The position numbers and the translations under genes were made by a program. 64,000 nt of DNA, taken from assembly GCF_022230955.1 (NCBI RefSeq), contig NZ_JAKKFI010000045.1, forward strand, positions 1 through 64,000, read 5' to 3'. Shown in pieces: positions 49,883 through 59,459 of the stretch. Numbering within the stretch: position 1 is the stretch's first letter; the number at the start of each line of letters is the position of its first letter. This stretch comes from Micromonospora cabrerizensis. GTDB lineage: Bacteria > Actinomycetota > Actinomycetes > Mycobacteriales > Micromonosporaceae. The notes beneath the pieces were generated by a model. That model searched no databases. It worked only from the letters and a program-made list of their open reading frames with translations, and had not been told where the DNA came from.

Positions 49883-51499
49883 ATGTCCATTGGCGCTGAG
49901 CCGCGCGCAGGACGCGACGATGCGGCCTCGCGGCCACACTTCGAGCTCACCCTGCGTGGCTACGACAAACGCCAGGTGGACCGGCACCTGGAGCAGCTCG
50001 ACGGTCAGATCGCGATGCTCAGTGGGGAGCATGGGCGTTCCGCCGTTCGGGTCCGTGAACTGACCGCCGAGGTGCAGCGACTGCGTACCGAACTGGCCGA
50101 CCTTCAGGAGCAACCGGTGCAGGTGGACCGCGCGACGATCCACGATCTGGGCCCGATGGTCGCCGAGATCATGACGCTCGCCGACAAGCAGGCAGCCATG
50201 ATCATCGAGTCGGCCACCGACCGGGCGAACGAGCTGCGCAGCGAGTCGGAGCGCATCCTCGCCGACACCCGGGAGCGGGCCGCGCAGTCACGCCAGGACC
50301 TGGCGGAGGAGTTGGCGACCCGGCGTACCGAGCAGGAGCAGGCGCACGAGGAGCGGCGCACCCTGGCCGAGGCCGAGTTGACCGCGATCCGCGAGCACGC
50401 GGAGCAGTTGCGCGCCGACGGTGAGGCCGCGCACGAGCGCGCCCAGCACGAGGCGAAGCGGATCACCGAACAGAGCGCGCAGCAGCTCAACCAGACCCGG
50501 GTCGCCGCCGACGCGTTGATGAAGTCGGCCCGCACCCAGATCCAGCAGGAACTCCAGTCGGCCCGCGCGAAGAACCAGCAGGAGATGGCCCAGTGGCAGG
50601 CCAACGTGGAGCGCGAGGTCAACGAGCGACGGACCGCCGCCGAGCGGGACATCGCCGAGCAGCAGGCCGCCGCTGAGCAGGAGCTCGCCGAGCAGAGCAG
50701 CGCGACCGAGCAGCAGATCGCCGCCCTGCTGGCCGAAGCGCAGCAGCACGTGACCGAGCTGCGCAACCGCGCCGACGAGCAGGCCGCCAGCCACCAGCAG
50801 CAACTCACCGCCCTCCAGCAGGAGATCGAGGAGCGCCAGCAGGAGGCCAGCGCGCTGCACACCGAGCTGGACACCGGCCGCCAGCAGCTCGCCGAGATCC
50901 GCGAGGAGGGCGAGACGCTGGAGAACGAGCTGTCGAGGATGCAGCAGCGGCTCAGCGAGGTCCGCCGTGATCTCACCGCCGAGAGCGCCCGGCTGGAAGA
51001 AGCCCGACGAGCGGGGGACTCCGCCGAGCGGCACGCCAAGGACGTACGCGCCCGGGTGCAGCGGGAGGCGAAGCGGGTGGCCGACCTGGCCGCCGCCGCG
51101 GTCATGGCCGCGGCTGCCGGCGGCACGGAGACCGCCGAGTACCCGATGGTGGGTTCCCGTTCCAGTTTCGATCGACCCAGCGCCGAGCGTTCCCCCACCG
51201 ACCGGGCCGCTGAGGTGCGGGCCGAGGGCGACCGGCCTGGCGACGAGTCCGCCGCCGATCGGTCCGGCGGCGACCACTCCGACGCCGAGCGCTCCCACCG
51301 ACCGGCCAACCTGGACGAGCAGGTGGCCGCGCCCGCCGACCGGCCGGCTCCCGCGGACGCGCCCGCCGACCAGTCGGCTCCCGCCGACGCGCCCGCCGAC
51401 GAGGCCGAGCGGATCTTCACCCGGCCCGACGCCCCGACGCCCGTGCCGTTCCTGGCCTTCGGGCAGCCGGTCAGCGAGAACGGCGCCGCCCGGCACTGA
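49883..51499 (+). CDS. DivIVA/FilP-like long coiled-coil protein
   Basis: A 538-residue cytoskeletal-type protein. The N-terminal FELTLRGYDKRQVDRHLEQLDGQIAML is DivIVA-like. Residues about 70-400 are an almost unbroken E/Q/R/A-rich coiled coil; the final 110 residues are disordered with ADAPADQSAPADAPADEA repeats. In Streptomyces such proteins (often mislabelled cellulose-binding) build polar or intermediate-filament-like scaffolds. GGAGG seven bases before ATG 49883 fixes the start. It is likely monocistronic. Confidence 0.82.
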   Translation: MSIGAEPRAGRDDAASRPHFELTLRGYDKRQVDRHLEQLDGQIAMLSGEHGRSAVRVRELTAEVQRLRTELADLQEQPVQVDRATIHDLGPMVAEIMTLADKQAAMIIESATDRANELRSESERILADTRERAAQSRQDLAEELATRRTEQEQAHEERRTLAEAELTAIREHAEQLRADGEAAHERAQHEAKRITEQSAQQLNQTRVAADALMKSARTQIQQELQSARAKNQQEMAQWQANVEREVNERRTAAERDIAEQQAAAEQELAEQSSATEQQIAALLAEAQQHVTELRNRADEQAASHQQQLTALQQEIEERQQEASALHTELDTGRQQLAEIREEGETLENELSRMQQRLSEVRRDLTAESARLEEARRAGDSAERHAKDVRARVQREAKRVADLAAAAVMAAAAGGTETAEYPMVGSRSSFDRPSAERSPTDRAAEVRAEGDRPGDESAADRSGGDHSDAERSHRPANLDEQVAAPADRPAPADAPADQSAPADAPADEAERIFTRPDAPTPVPFLAFGQPVSENGAARH

Positions 51500-51681
51500 C
51501 CTCGGTAGCGGTCGACCCGGACGCACGCGCCCCGCACTACCCGGGACGACCTCGACGGCGCTCGACCCCGGGGATTCTCGGCCGAACCGGGCCGGCGTCT
51601 TCCGCGGAGCTGGCAGGCTGGGCTGGCCGCCGCGCACCAGCGGCGGCCGCCGGCCTGCCCGGCGACCGAGAGGAGCACCCG

Positions 51682-53082
51682 GTGACCGACCGACCGGAGG
51701 AGTTCGACCTGCTCGTGGTGGGCGGCGGCAAGGCCGGAAAGACGTTGAGCATGGACGTCGCACGGTCCGGGCAGCGGGTCGCCATGGTCGAACGCGGCAT
51801 GATCGGCGGCAGCTGCATCAACGTCGCCTGCATCCCGACGAAGGCGCTGGTGACCAGCGCGCGGGCGGCCCGCCTGCTGCGGGACGCGTCCGCGCTCGGC
51901 CTGGTCGTCGAGGGTGGCCGGGTCGACGTGGACCTGCTGCGCGCGCACAAGCAGGACGTCGTCGAGGGGATGGTGGCCGCCAACCGGCAGCAGTTCCTCG
52001 ACTCCGGCCTGCACCTGGTGATCGGTGAGGCCCGGTTCGTCGGCCCCCGCACCGTACGGGTGTCGCTCGCCGACGGCGGTGAGCGACTGTTGCGCGGCGA
52101 CGACGTGGTCATCAACACGGGTACGCGTCCGCACCTGCCGTCGGTGCCCGGGCTGGCCGAGGCCGGGGTGCTGACCAGCGACAGCCTCCTGCACCTGCAC
52201 CTGGACCGACTGCCGGGCCGGCTGGTGGTGCTCGGCGGCGGCACCGTCGGGGTGGAGTTCGCGCAGATGTTCGCGTCGTTCGGCAGCGCGGTGACGCTGA
52301 TCGAGGGCGGCCCGCGACTGCTCACCCGCGAGGATCCCGACGTGAGTGACGCGGTGATGCGCGTCTTCGTCGACGACGGCATCGACGTACGGGTGGGCGT
52401 CGCGGTGGCCCGGGTCGACCGCGACGACGACGACACGGTCCGGGTGACGCTGGACGACGGCAGCCTGGTGATCGGGGACGACGTGCTGGTGGCGGCCGGT
52501 CGAGCGCCGGTCACCGATGGGCTCGGCCTGGACGCCGCCGGGGTGCGCCTCAGCGAACGGGGCTTCGTGCAGGTCGACGAGTACCTGCGCACCAGCGCCG
52601 AGCGGACCTGGGCCGCCGGAGACGTCGCCGGCAGTCCGCAGTTCACGCACGTTTCGCTGGACGACTACCGGATCATCAGGGCGAACCTCGCGGGTGGACA
52701 GCGCAGCACCGCCGACCGGTTGATCCCGTACACGGTCTTCACCACCCCGGAGCTGGCCCGGGTCGGGCTCACCGAGACCGAGGCGCGCCGCGCCGGGTAC
52801 GACGTCCAGGTCGCCCACCTGCCGGTCGCCGCGATCCCCCGGGCCCGCACCCTGCGCCAGACCAAGGGCATGTGGAAGGCGGTCATCGACGCCAGCACCG
52901 ACCGGATCCTCGGCGCGGCACTGCTCGGCGCCGAGGCCGCTGAGGTGATCACCTCGGTGCAGTTGGCGATGCTCGCCGGGATGCCGTGGACCGACCTGCG
53001 CGACGCCGTCATCACCCACCCGACCATGACCGAGGGTCTCAACCTGCTCTTCGCCTCGTTGCAGCCCAGCCCGGTCCGCTGA
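51682..53082 (+). CDS. pyridine nucleotide-disulfide oxidoreductase (mercuric-reductase/Lpd-like)
   Basis: A 466-residue flavoprotein. FAD motif LLVVGGGKAGKTLSMDVA, redox disulfide Cys45/Cys50 in GGSCINVACIPTK, NAD(P) motif RLVVLGGGTVGVEFAQMFASFG, and the second FAD motif TWAAGDVAG. The C-terminal dimerisation part carries ITHPTMTEGL, supplying the His-Glu base. Closest in style to mercuric-reductase-like or soluble pyridine transhydrogenase-type proteins without a heavy-metal N-domain; the substrate is unknown. GTG 51682 follows GAGGAG. Confidence 0.88.
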   Translation: MTDRPEEFDLLVVGGGKAGKTLSMDVARSGQRVAMVERGMIGGSCINVACIPTKALVTSARAARLLRDASALGLVVEGGRVDVDLLRAHKQDVVEGMVAANRQQFLDSGLHLVIGEARFVGPRTVRVSLADGGERLLRGDDVVINTGTRPHLPSVPGLAEAGVLTSDSLLHLHLDRLPGRLVVLGGGTVGVEFAQMFASFGSAVTLIEGGPRLLTREDPDVSDAVMRVFVDDGIDVRVGVAVARVDRDDDDTVRVTLDDGSLVIGDDVLVAAGRAPVTDGLGLDAAGVRLSERGFVQVDEYLRTSAERTWAAGDVAGSPQFTHVSLDDYRIIRANLAGGQRSTADRLIPYTVFTTPELARVGLTETEARRAGYDVQVAHLPVAAIPRARTLRQTKGMWKAVIDASTDRILGAALLGAEAAEVITSVQLAMLAGMPWTDLRDAVITHPTMTEGLNLLFASLQPSPVR

Positions 53083-53103
53083 CCGTCCACGCGCCAGCGC
53101 CAG

Positions 53104-53127
53104 CTACGGCTACGGCTACGGCTACGG
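53104..53127. repeat. (CTACGG)x4 microsatellite containing a stop codon
   Basis: Four perfect CTACGG units. On the minus strand the last unit supplies the TAG stop of the nucleotidyltransferase gene. Slippage by whole units would leave the stop in place because each unit contains TAG in that frame. Confidence 0.7.
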
Positions 53128-53895
53128 CTGGGCGGCGATCTCGTCGCGTACCCGTTGTTGGAAGGCGCGGGCCTGTGCGCCGGTGGGCGGCGGCCCGCCG
53201 TGCCGGGCGGCGATGGCCTGGCCGATCACCTCGGCCCGGTCACCGGCGTCGACCAGTCGTTGACCGGCCGCCGCCTTCGCCAGCCAGACGCCGTCGCGGT
53301 GTCGCACCAGCGACCGGCACGCGCCGAGCACCGCGTCCTCCGTGCCGGGCGCGGGTTGGTCTCCCGGCGGTGTCGGCAGGGCCAGCCACCAGGACAGCGC
53401 CTCGATGAGCAGTCGGCGCAGATCGGTCGGCGTGAGGTCGGCGAAGACGTCCCCCGCTGGCGGCCCGAGCAGCGGCAGCCCGCTCTGGTGCAGGATGCTG
53501 CGGTCCAGTCCGTACCAGAAGCGGCCGTCGGCGGCCGGCCGGTCGGCGGGGTCGAGGGTGCACCGGAACGGCATGCCGGGCCCGGTGTTGATCTCGACCT
53601 CGAAACCGGGTTCCGGGGTGCCCGAGGCGGCTACGGCCCGGTCGTAGGCGACCAGCTCCAGCCCGCGCGCCGGGCAGGGCAGCGCCTCGTGCCGCAGCCG
53701 CGCCACCAACGACCGCTTGGCGGTCCCGGTGAGCGGGCCGGCGCTGACCACCGCCACGTCCACGTCGCTGCGGCCGGCCTGGTACGCCCCGAGCCCCACC
53801 GAGCCGGCCGCGTACGCGCCGACCAGGTCGGCCCCGAGGACGTCACGGGCGGCGGTCACCAGGTCCTCGAGGTAACGCTGAAGATCGGAGTCCAC
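53122..53895 (-). CDS. aminoglycoside adenylyltransferase-like nucleotidyltransferase
   Basis: A 257-residue protein with the Pol-beta nucleotidyltransferase motif GS-x11-D-x-D: Gly31-Ser32 and Asp44/Asp46 in AGSVGLGAYQAGRSDVDVAVV. The C-terminal half resembles the helical DUF4111 domain found in AadA/ANT(9)-type enzymes (RRLLIEALSWWLALPTP, ACRSLVRHRDGVWLAKAAAGQRLV). It could adenylylate an aminoglycoside or an unknown substrate; many chromosomal relatives confer no resistance. The GTG start lacks a clear ribosome site. Confidence 0.82.
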   Translation of the reverse strand: MDSDLQRYLEDLVTAARDVLGADLVGAYAAGSVGLGAYQAGRSDVDVAVVSAGPLTGTAKRSLVARLRHEALPCPARGLELVAYDRAVAASGTPEPGFEVEINTGPGMPFRCTLDPADRPAADGRFWYGLDRSILHQSGLPLLGPPAGDVFADLTPTDLRRLLIEALSWWLALPTPPGDQPAPGTEDAVLGACRSLVRHRDGVWLAKAAAGQRLVDAGDRAEVIGQAIAARHGGPPPTGAQARAFQQRVRDEIAAQP

Positions 53896-53932
53896 GGGCC
53901 ATCATGACGCACGGGTCGGAGCCCGGCGGGGA

Positions 53933-55273
53933 CTACCCCGCGTAGAGCAGCAGCAGACCGGCGACGGTGTACGCGACCATGAGGGCCAGCAGTGGCAGTT
54001 GGCCGGCCACGGCCCGGGCCCGGGGGAACAGGTACAGGGCGCGGTCGTGGGCCAGCAGCGTGCCGAGCAGGTGCCCGAGGATGATGACGGTGATCTGGAG
54101 GGTGGCCACCCCGGAGGGCGTGACCAGCCCGGTGTGCGGTTCCCAGCCGGCGGTGCCGAGCCAGTTGGCGCCGGTGCCCAGCGGGTCGGAGAGCAGCGCG
54201 ACGGTGCGCTGACCTTCCAGGATCAGCAGCGAGTAGTAGTGCGCCACCACGTAGCCCACCGTGATGGGCACGATCGAGTGGGCGATCTCGCCGGGCACGC
54301 GTCGGGCGTCGGCCGGGTCGGCGCGACCGATGCGCGCGGCGGCTCCGGTGGCGGCGAGATAGGCCACCGCGACGGCGGCGATGACCAGGGTCAGCCCGGC
54401 GCTGCCGGTGACGGCCGGGTGCAGGCCGTTCTCCTGACTGAACCGCAGCCAACCGGGTGCGTTGGAGAGGCTGTCGTACATGGTGGAGCCGAGCAGCACG
54501 ACCACCACGGCGACGAGCCCGGGGCGGGGCCGCAGACCGGCGATCCCGTCGAGCGGGTTGCGCCACACCAGCACGCCGTCGGCGGCCCGGCCGATCGGGG
54601 CGAGCTGACCGATCAGGTCGCTGTACGTCTCGAACGGGTCGGCGTGCGCGAACCAGCGGGCACCGAACACCACCGCGCCGGCCAGCATGACCAGCGCGTA
54701 CGCGGCGAGCCAGGCGGTGATCACCGGCAGGGTGGCGCGGTCGGGTGCGACCAGTTCCAGCCAGAGGAAGCCGAACAGGGTTGCGGCGGCCGGCCACCAC
54801 CCCACGCCGGCCGGCAGCTCACGGACCCCCCGGTCCGGGTCGCGCCTCGCGGCCAGCGCCGCCAGCAGGTGCACCGTACGCAGCGGGTTGACCGCTCGCC
54901 AGACCGGGCCGAACAGCAGCGACAGCGGTGCCAGCCCGACCCAGAGCAGCACGTAGAGCGCGCCGGCGGTCGGGTTGTCCGGGGTGTCCGGCCCGCCGAG
55001 CAGACCCAGGCAGAACCAGGCGGCCGCGAGCAGGCCGAGCACCCGCAGCGCCCACCGGAAGGTGGACGCGTCGACGAGTCGGGCGAGCCGTCGCGGCACC
55101 GGTCGGCCTCCGGTCGCGCCGCGGTCGAGCCGAGGCTCGCGCCAGAGCAGACCCAGGGCGAGGAAGGTGACGACGAGGGTCAGCGCGGCGGCGACGACGA
55201 GCTGCGGCAGCGTGATCGGCAGATCCTGTCGACCACCGACGCCGTGTGCCAGCAGCGTGGGAGCGGCGGTCAT
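53933..55273 (-). CDS. polytopic membrane protein, probable copper-related locus
   Basis: A 446-residue protein with about eleven or twelve membrane helices. Distinctive stretches are TLLAHGVGGRQDLP at the N-terminus, LYVLLWVGLAPLSLLFGPVWRAVNPLRTVH and VGYVVAHYYSLLILEGQ with conserved histidines. It resembles actinobacterial membrane proteins sometimes labelled fenitrothion hydrolase in databases, as I recall; I put no weight on that name. It starts five bases after the cupredoxin-like lipoprotein, so they form an operon, next to a CopC-like gene. A role in copper handling is inferred. Confidence 0.75.
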   Translation of the reverse strand: MTAAPTLLAHGVGGRQDLPITLPQLVVAAALTLVVTFLALGLLWREPRLDRGATGGRPVPRRLARLVDASTFRWALRVLGLLAAAWFCLGLLGGPDTPDNPTAGALYVLLWVGLAPLSLLFGPVWRAVNPLRTVHLLAALAARRDPDRGVRELPAGVGWWPAAATLFGFLWLELVAPDRATLPVITAWLAAYALVMLAGAVVFGARWFAHADPFETYSDLIGQLAPIGRAADGVLVWRNPLDGIAGLRPRPGLVAVVVVLLGSTMYDSLSNAPGWLRFSQENGLHPAVTGSAGLTLVIAAVAVAYLAATGAAARIGRADPADARRVPGEIAHSIVPITVGYVVAHYYSLLILEGQRTVALLSDPLGTGANWLGTAGWEPHTGLVTPSGVATLQITVIILGHLLGTLLAHDRALYLFPRARAVAGQLPLLALMVAYTVAGLLLLYAG

Positions 55274-55278
55274 GCCGC

Positions 55279-55749
55279 TCAGCGGACGACGAGCTGGAAC
55301 AGCACCAGCTCGGTCTCGTGTGTCTCCACCTCGAACAGCCCGGTCCTGTCGGCCCGGAACTCCACCGACCCGGGAGTGCCGGCCGGCAGTCGAGCGCCCA
55401 GGTCGTAGCCGTGCACGTGCAGTTCGTCGGACACGTCGGAGGTGACCGTGATCCGGACCAGCTCGCCCCTGTCCACGGTGATCCGTCCGGTCGGTGGATC
55501 GATCCGCCGTTTCGCGATCGTCACGGTGATCACCCGGTCCACGGCCGGGGTGCTGGCGGCGGTGCTGGGGGTGGCGCTGACCACCGGGGTCGGCGCGGTG
55601 GCGGCGCTCGGTGGCGCGGTGGACGTCGGTGCCGCCGAGGGGGTGGCGACGGAGGGGTCGTCGTCCTGGCCGCACCCGGCGAGGAGCAGGGCGGCGAGGG
55701 CGGCGGCGAGGGCCGCGCAGGTGCGGCCGGTGGGGGTACGGACGAACAC
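55279..55749 (-). CDS. cupredoxin-like lipoprotein
   Basis: A 156-residue protein with lipobox LLLAGC after a short hydrophobic leader, a Thr/Ala/Pro-rich linker, and a roughly 95-residue beta domain (ITVTIAKRRIDPPTGRITVDRGELVRITVTSDVSDELHVHGYDLGARL). The HVHGYD and later HETEL put histidines where cupredoxin folds hold copper, although the normal Cys and Met ligands are not evident. GTG 55749 has GGAG seven bases upstream. Confidence 0.78.
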   Translation of the reverse strand: MFVRTPTGRTCAALAAALAALLLAGCGQDDDPSVATPSAAPTSTAPPSAATAPTPVVSATPSTAASTPAVDRVITVTIAKRRIDPPTGRITVDRGELVRITVTSDVSDELHVHGYDLGARLPAGTPGSVEFRADRTGLFEVETHETELVLFQLVVR

Positions 55750-55851
55750 GGGCGGGCTCCGAACGACGCGAGGGGGACGGGTGTCGGTTGATCGTCGGGG
55801 ATGAGAACTGTACGTCTTGTTCGGCGGCGGGGATATGACCATGATGAACCA

Positions 55852-56718
55852 ATGCGATCGAGGCTCGTCACTATGTGTCACATTCTGAGCCGCACCCTGG
55901 CGACCCTGGCGGCGACGGTGGCGGTATCGCTGTTGCTGCCGGTCGCGCCGGCGTCCGCGCACGGCCAGTTGGCGACCAGCACCCCGTTGACCGGCACCGT
56001 CGTGCGCGAGCCGCTGACGCAGCTGGGGTTGTACTTCACCGAGAAGCCGGCCTCGAACGCCCACTTCACCGTGACCGGGCCGGACGGGTCGCGAGTGGAC
56101 AACGGCTGGTCGTACGGCGAGCCGAAGCGCCTGGACAAGCCGGTCCAGGAGTACTTCATGGTCAACGGTGTGTTCGAGCCGCGGCTCTACCACACCGGCT
56201 TCCCGGCCATGGTCACCGTCGCCCACTGGCCGGCGAAGGGTCGCTACACCGCCAGCTACCTCTCCGTCGCCTCGGACGGTGAGGCGGTGCGGGGCACCGT
56301 CACCTTCGACTACCAGGGGTCGAGCACGCCGGCACCGGCCGGTTGGGTGGTGCCCACGGCGGGGCCGGACGCGACACTACTCGCCCAGGCCGAGGGCGGG
56401 GGGTCGGCGAGCCCGGGGGCCACCGGCGGCCCGGCGGACGCCACCGGGGCCGCGGCGAGCGATCCGGCTGGCGCAGCCGAGGATCAGCGGGACGGCGGCT
56501 TCCCGGCCTGGCTGGTCCCGGCCCTGATCGTCGTCGTGGTCTCCGCAATCGTGCTGGTGGCGGCACGCCGTCGACCGGCCACACCGGGAGGCACCACGCC
56601 GAGCCGTCGGCCCGCCGGCGCAGCGGGCCGGGGCACTGCCGCCACCCGCAGGCCCACCAACCCGACTCGGAAGACCGGCAACCGAACCGGTGGTCGGGAG
56701 CGGCGCGGACAGCGATAG
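55852..56718 (+). CDS. CopC-domain membrane-anchored protein
   Basis: A 288-residue protein. The signal peptide (TLAATVAVSLLLPVAPASA) ends just before HGQLATSTPLTGTVVREPLTQLGLYFTEKP, the CopC fold whose mature N-terminal His binds copper. A disordered Ala/Gly-rich linker leads to a transmembrane helix (WLVPALIVVVVSAIVLVAARRR) and a basic tail. Such proteins hold copper at the outer membrane face. It is divergent from the cupredoxin/membrane-protein pair. The start is uncertain: 55852 or the ATG at 55873. Confidence 0.82.
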   Translation: MRSRLVTMCHILSRTLATLAATVAVSLLLPVAPASAHGQLATSTPLTGTVVREPLTQLGLYFTEKPASNAHFTVTGPDGSRVDNGWSYGEPKRLDKPVQEYFMVNGVFEPRLYHTGFPAMVTVAHWPAKGRYTASYLSVASDGEAVRGTVTFDYQGSSTPAPAGWVVPTAGPDATLLAQAEGGGSASPGATGGPADATGAAASDPAGAAEDQRDGGFPAWLVPALIVVVVSAIVLVAARRRPATPGGTTPSRRPAGAAGRGTAATRRPTNPTRKTGNRTGGRERRGQR

Positions 56719-56965
56719 CCGCCGAGACAGCCGGGCATTCCTCGCGTACCGTCTCGAACTTTCGTACAGACGTGAGGAACTTTTGATGCATCGAGGCGAA
56801 GCCATGGACAGCCCAATCGAAACGCCTTAATGTCTCGATCCATCCACCCGGTGTTTCCGCAACGTCACTCGTCGGCGTCGAGGACGTTACGGACCCGGGC
56901 CGACGGCCATCCTCACCGCTGCTGCGCGCCGGCCGTCGGACACTCCACCGCCTCCTGGAGGAACG

Positions 56966-59371
56966 ATGGGCTCACGCCTGCTACGCCGACTGCACAAACC
57001 CGCCCTGGGTGCGCTGGCACTCGTCCTCACCGCCGGCCTCTGGGCCGCTCCGGCCACCGCCGCCCCCGCGCAGGAACCGGGTGTCACGCTGCGCGTCTTC
57101 GACGTGCAGGTGCCGCTCTCCACGCTCTGCACGCTCAAGCCCGCGCAGACCCCGAACGTGGACAAGCTGATGTCCACCATCAACTGGACCTCGGCGGCCG
57201 ACTTCGGTTTCGAGGACAACTTCGTCTCGCAGGTGCTCGGCAACATCACCACCACCCAGGCCGGCAGCTACACGTTCCGGCTCAGCAGCGACGACGGCTC
57301 CAAGCTGGCGATCAACAACACGGTGGTGATCGACCACGACGGGTTGCACGGCGCGACCCCGCCCAAGGAGGGCACCGTCACCCTCGCCGCCGGCCTGCAC
57401 CCGCTGCGCATCGACCACTTCGAGCGCGGGGGCGGGCAGCAGATCACCCTGGAGTGGAAGACTCCCGGCTCGTCGTCCTTCGTGGTCGTACCGAACTCGG
57501 CGCTGAGCACCGACGCCGGCGTGGTCCGGGTGACCGCACCGGGCCGCAAGGAGTGCGAGGGCATCGCCGACACCCCCGGCGACGGCCTGCCGCTGACCGG
57601 GGTGCACCCGGGCTACACGCTGACCAACCTGCGGCCCAGCGGCTTCCAACCGAAGATCACCGGGATGGACTGGCTGGCCGACGGTCGGCTGGTCGTCTCC
57701 ACCTGGGGCGGCAGCGACCAGTCCGGCACGTCCCAGGACGGTGAGGTCTGGATCCTCGGCAACACCGGCGGCGCGACCACTCCGGGCGCAGTGACCACCA
57801 AGAAGATCGCCGGTGGGCTGAAGGAGCCGATGGGGCTGAAGATCGTCGACGGGGTCGTCTACGTCACGGAGAAGCAGCGGCTGACCAGGCTGGTCAACAC
57901 CGGCGGCGACGAGGTGGTCGAGCGGCTGGAGACCGTCGCCACCTGGCCGTACGGGGGCAACTTCCACGAGTTCGCGTTCGGCCTGCTCTACCAGGACGGG
58001 TTCTTCTACCTGAACCTGTCGGTGTCGATCAACTCCGGTGGCGCCACCACCAACCCGCAGCCCGCCGCCAACCGGGGCAGCACCCTGAAGATCAGCAAGG
58101 ACACCGGCGCGGTCAGCTACGTCGCCGGCGGCCTGCGCACCCCGCACGGCATCGGCTGGGGCCCGGAGGGCGGCATCTTCGTCACCGACAACCAGGGCGG
58201 CTGGCTGCCCTCGTCGAAGCTGGTGCACGTCAAGCAGGGCCGGTTCTTCAACCACTACACGAACCCGGCCGGCCCGTTCGACGGCAACCCGGTCACCCAG
58301 CCGGTGCTCTGGATGCCACAGAACGAGATCGCCAACTCACCCAGCACCCCGCTGTACCTGACCACCGGCCGCTACGCCGGTCAGTTCGTCATCGGCGACG
58401 TGACCTACGGCGGCCTCCAACGGGCCTCCGTGGAGAAGGTCAACGGCGAGTACCAGGGCGCCCTGTTCCGACTCACCCAGGGCCTGGAGGCGGGCGTCTC
58501 CGAGGTCAACATCGGCCCGGACGGCGCGATCTACGTCGGCGGGCTCGGCGCGGGCGGCAACTGGGGCCAGACCGGCAAGCTGTCGTACGGCCTGCAGAAG
58601 CTCACCCCGAACACCGCCACCACGTTCGAGATGCTCGCCATGCGCGCCACCACGACCGGCTTCGAGGTCGAGTACACCCAGCCGGTGTCGACGGCGACCG
58701 CCGCCGACCTGGCCGCGCGTTACAAGCTCAAGCAGTGGCGGTACGTGGCGACCTCGAACTACGGCGGTCCGAAGATCGACGAGGAGACGCTGACCGTCAC
58801 CGCGGCCACCCTCTCGGCGGATGGCAAGAAGGTCAGCCTCACCGTGCCCGGTCGCAAGGCCGGCAGGGTGGTGCACCTGCGGTCACCGCGCCCGTTCACC
58901 GCCACCAGCGGCCAGTCACTGTGGAGCACCGAGGCGTGGTACACGCTCAACTCGATCCCGGGCAGTCCCCCGCCGCCGGTCGGCGGGACGATCACCGGCG
59001 TCGGCGGCAAGTGCCTGGACGTCGACAACGCGGGCACCGCCGACGGCACGAAGATCCAGCTCTGGACCTGCAACGGCACCACCGCGCAGTCGTGGACGAG
59101 GGCCGGCGACACCTACCAGGTGCTGGGAAAGTGCCTGGACGTCGACAACGCCGGCACCGCCAACGGCACGAAGGTGCAGCTCTGGACCTGCAACGGCACC
59201 GCCGCGCAGGTCTGGCAGCCGCAGTCCGACGGGTCGATCCGCAACCCGCAGTCCGGCAAGGTCCTGGAGGCGGCCGGCGGTAGCAGCGCCGACCGCACCC
59301 AGATCCAGCTCGGCACGTACGCGGGCGGCGCCCACCAGAAGTGGGTGGTCAGTGCCGGGGTAACCGGCTGA
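56966..59371 (+). CDS. secreted PA14 / beta-propeller / ricin-lectin protein
   Basis: An 801-residue exported protein. Signal peptide to ATAAPA (about residue 34); PA14 domain at about 40-180 (SAADFGFEDNFVSQVLGNITTTQAGSYTFRLSSDDGSKLAIN); then a six-bladed propeller related to glucose/sorbosone dehydrogenases (ITGMDWLADGRLVVSTWGG, YVTEKQRLTRLV, GIGWGPEGGIFVTDNQGGW) at about 215-560; and a ricin B lectin tail from 675 with two near-identical KCLDVDNAGTADGTKIQLWTCNG units. It probably binds polysaccharide and oxidises or senses a sugar. GGAGG precedes the ATG. The gap 56719-56965 shows no gene. Confidence 0.88.
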   Translation: MGSRLLRRLHKPALGALALVLTAGLWAAPATAAPAQEPGVTLRVFDVQVPLSTLCTLKPAQTPNVDKLMSTINWTSAADFGFEDNFVSQVLGNITTTQAGSYTFRLSSDDGSKLAINNTVVIDHDGLHGATPPKEGTVTLAAGLHPLRIDHFERGGGQQITLEWKTPGSSSFVVVPNSALSTDAGVVRVTAPGRKECEGIADTPGDGLPLTGVHPGYTLTNLRPSGFQPKITGMDWLADGRLVVSTWGGSDQSGTSQDGEVWILGNTGGATTPGAVTTKKIAGGLKEPMGLKIVDGVVYVTEKQRLTRLVNTGGDEVVERLETVATWPYGGNFHEFAFGLLYQDGFFYLNLSVSINSGGATTNPQPAANRGSTLKISKDTGAVSYVAGGLRTPHGIGWGPEGGIFVTDNQGGWLPSSKLVHVKQGRFFNHYTNPAGPFDGNPVTQPVLWMPQNEIANSPSTPLYLTTGRYAGQFVIGDVTYGGLQRASVEKVNGEYQGALFRLTQGLEAGVSEVNIGPDGAIYVGGLGAGGNWGQTGKLSYGLQKLTPNTATTFEMLAMRATTTGFEVEYTQPVSTATAADLAARYKLKQWRYVATSNYGGPKIDEETLTVTAATLSADGKKVSLTVPGRKAGRVVHLRSPRPFTATSGQSLWSTEAWYTLNSIPGSPPPPVGGTITGVGGKCLDVDNAGTADGTKIQLWTCNGTTAQSWTRAGDTYQVLGKCLDVDNAGTANGTKVQLWTCNGTAAQVWQPQSDGSIRNPQSGKVLEAAGGSSADRTQIQLGTYAGGAHQKWVVSAGVTG

Positions 59372-59381
59372 CGTCGGGCGA

Positions 59382-59417
59382 GGGGCGTGGTCCGACCTCC
59401 CGGTCGGGCCGCGCCCC
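59382..59417. terminator. strong hairpin after the PA14/lectin gene
   Basis: GGGGCGTGGTCCGACC/GGTCGGGCCGCGCCCC, a 16-bp stem with two G-U pairs and a TCCC loop, ten bases past the stop. It lies between convergent genes. Confidence 0.75.
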
Positions 59418-59459
59418 GAGCCAGTCCCGTCGGGAAGGGACCGTGGCGCCTTCGGTCGG

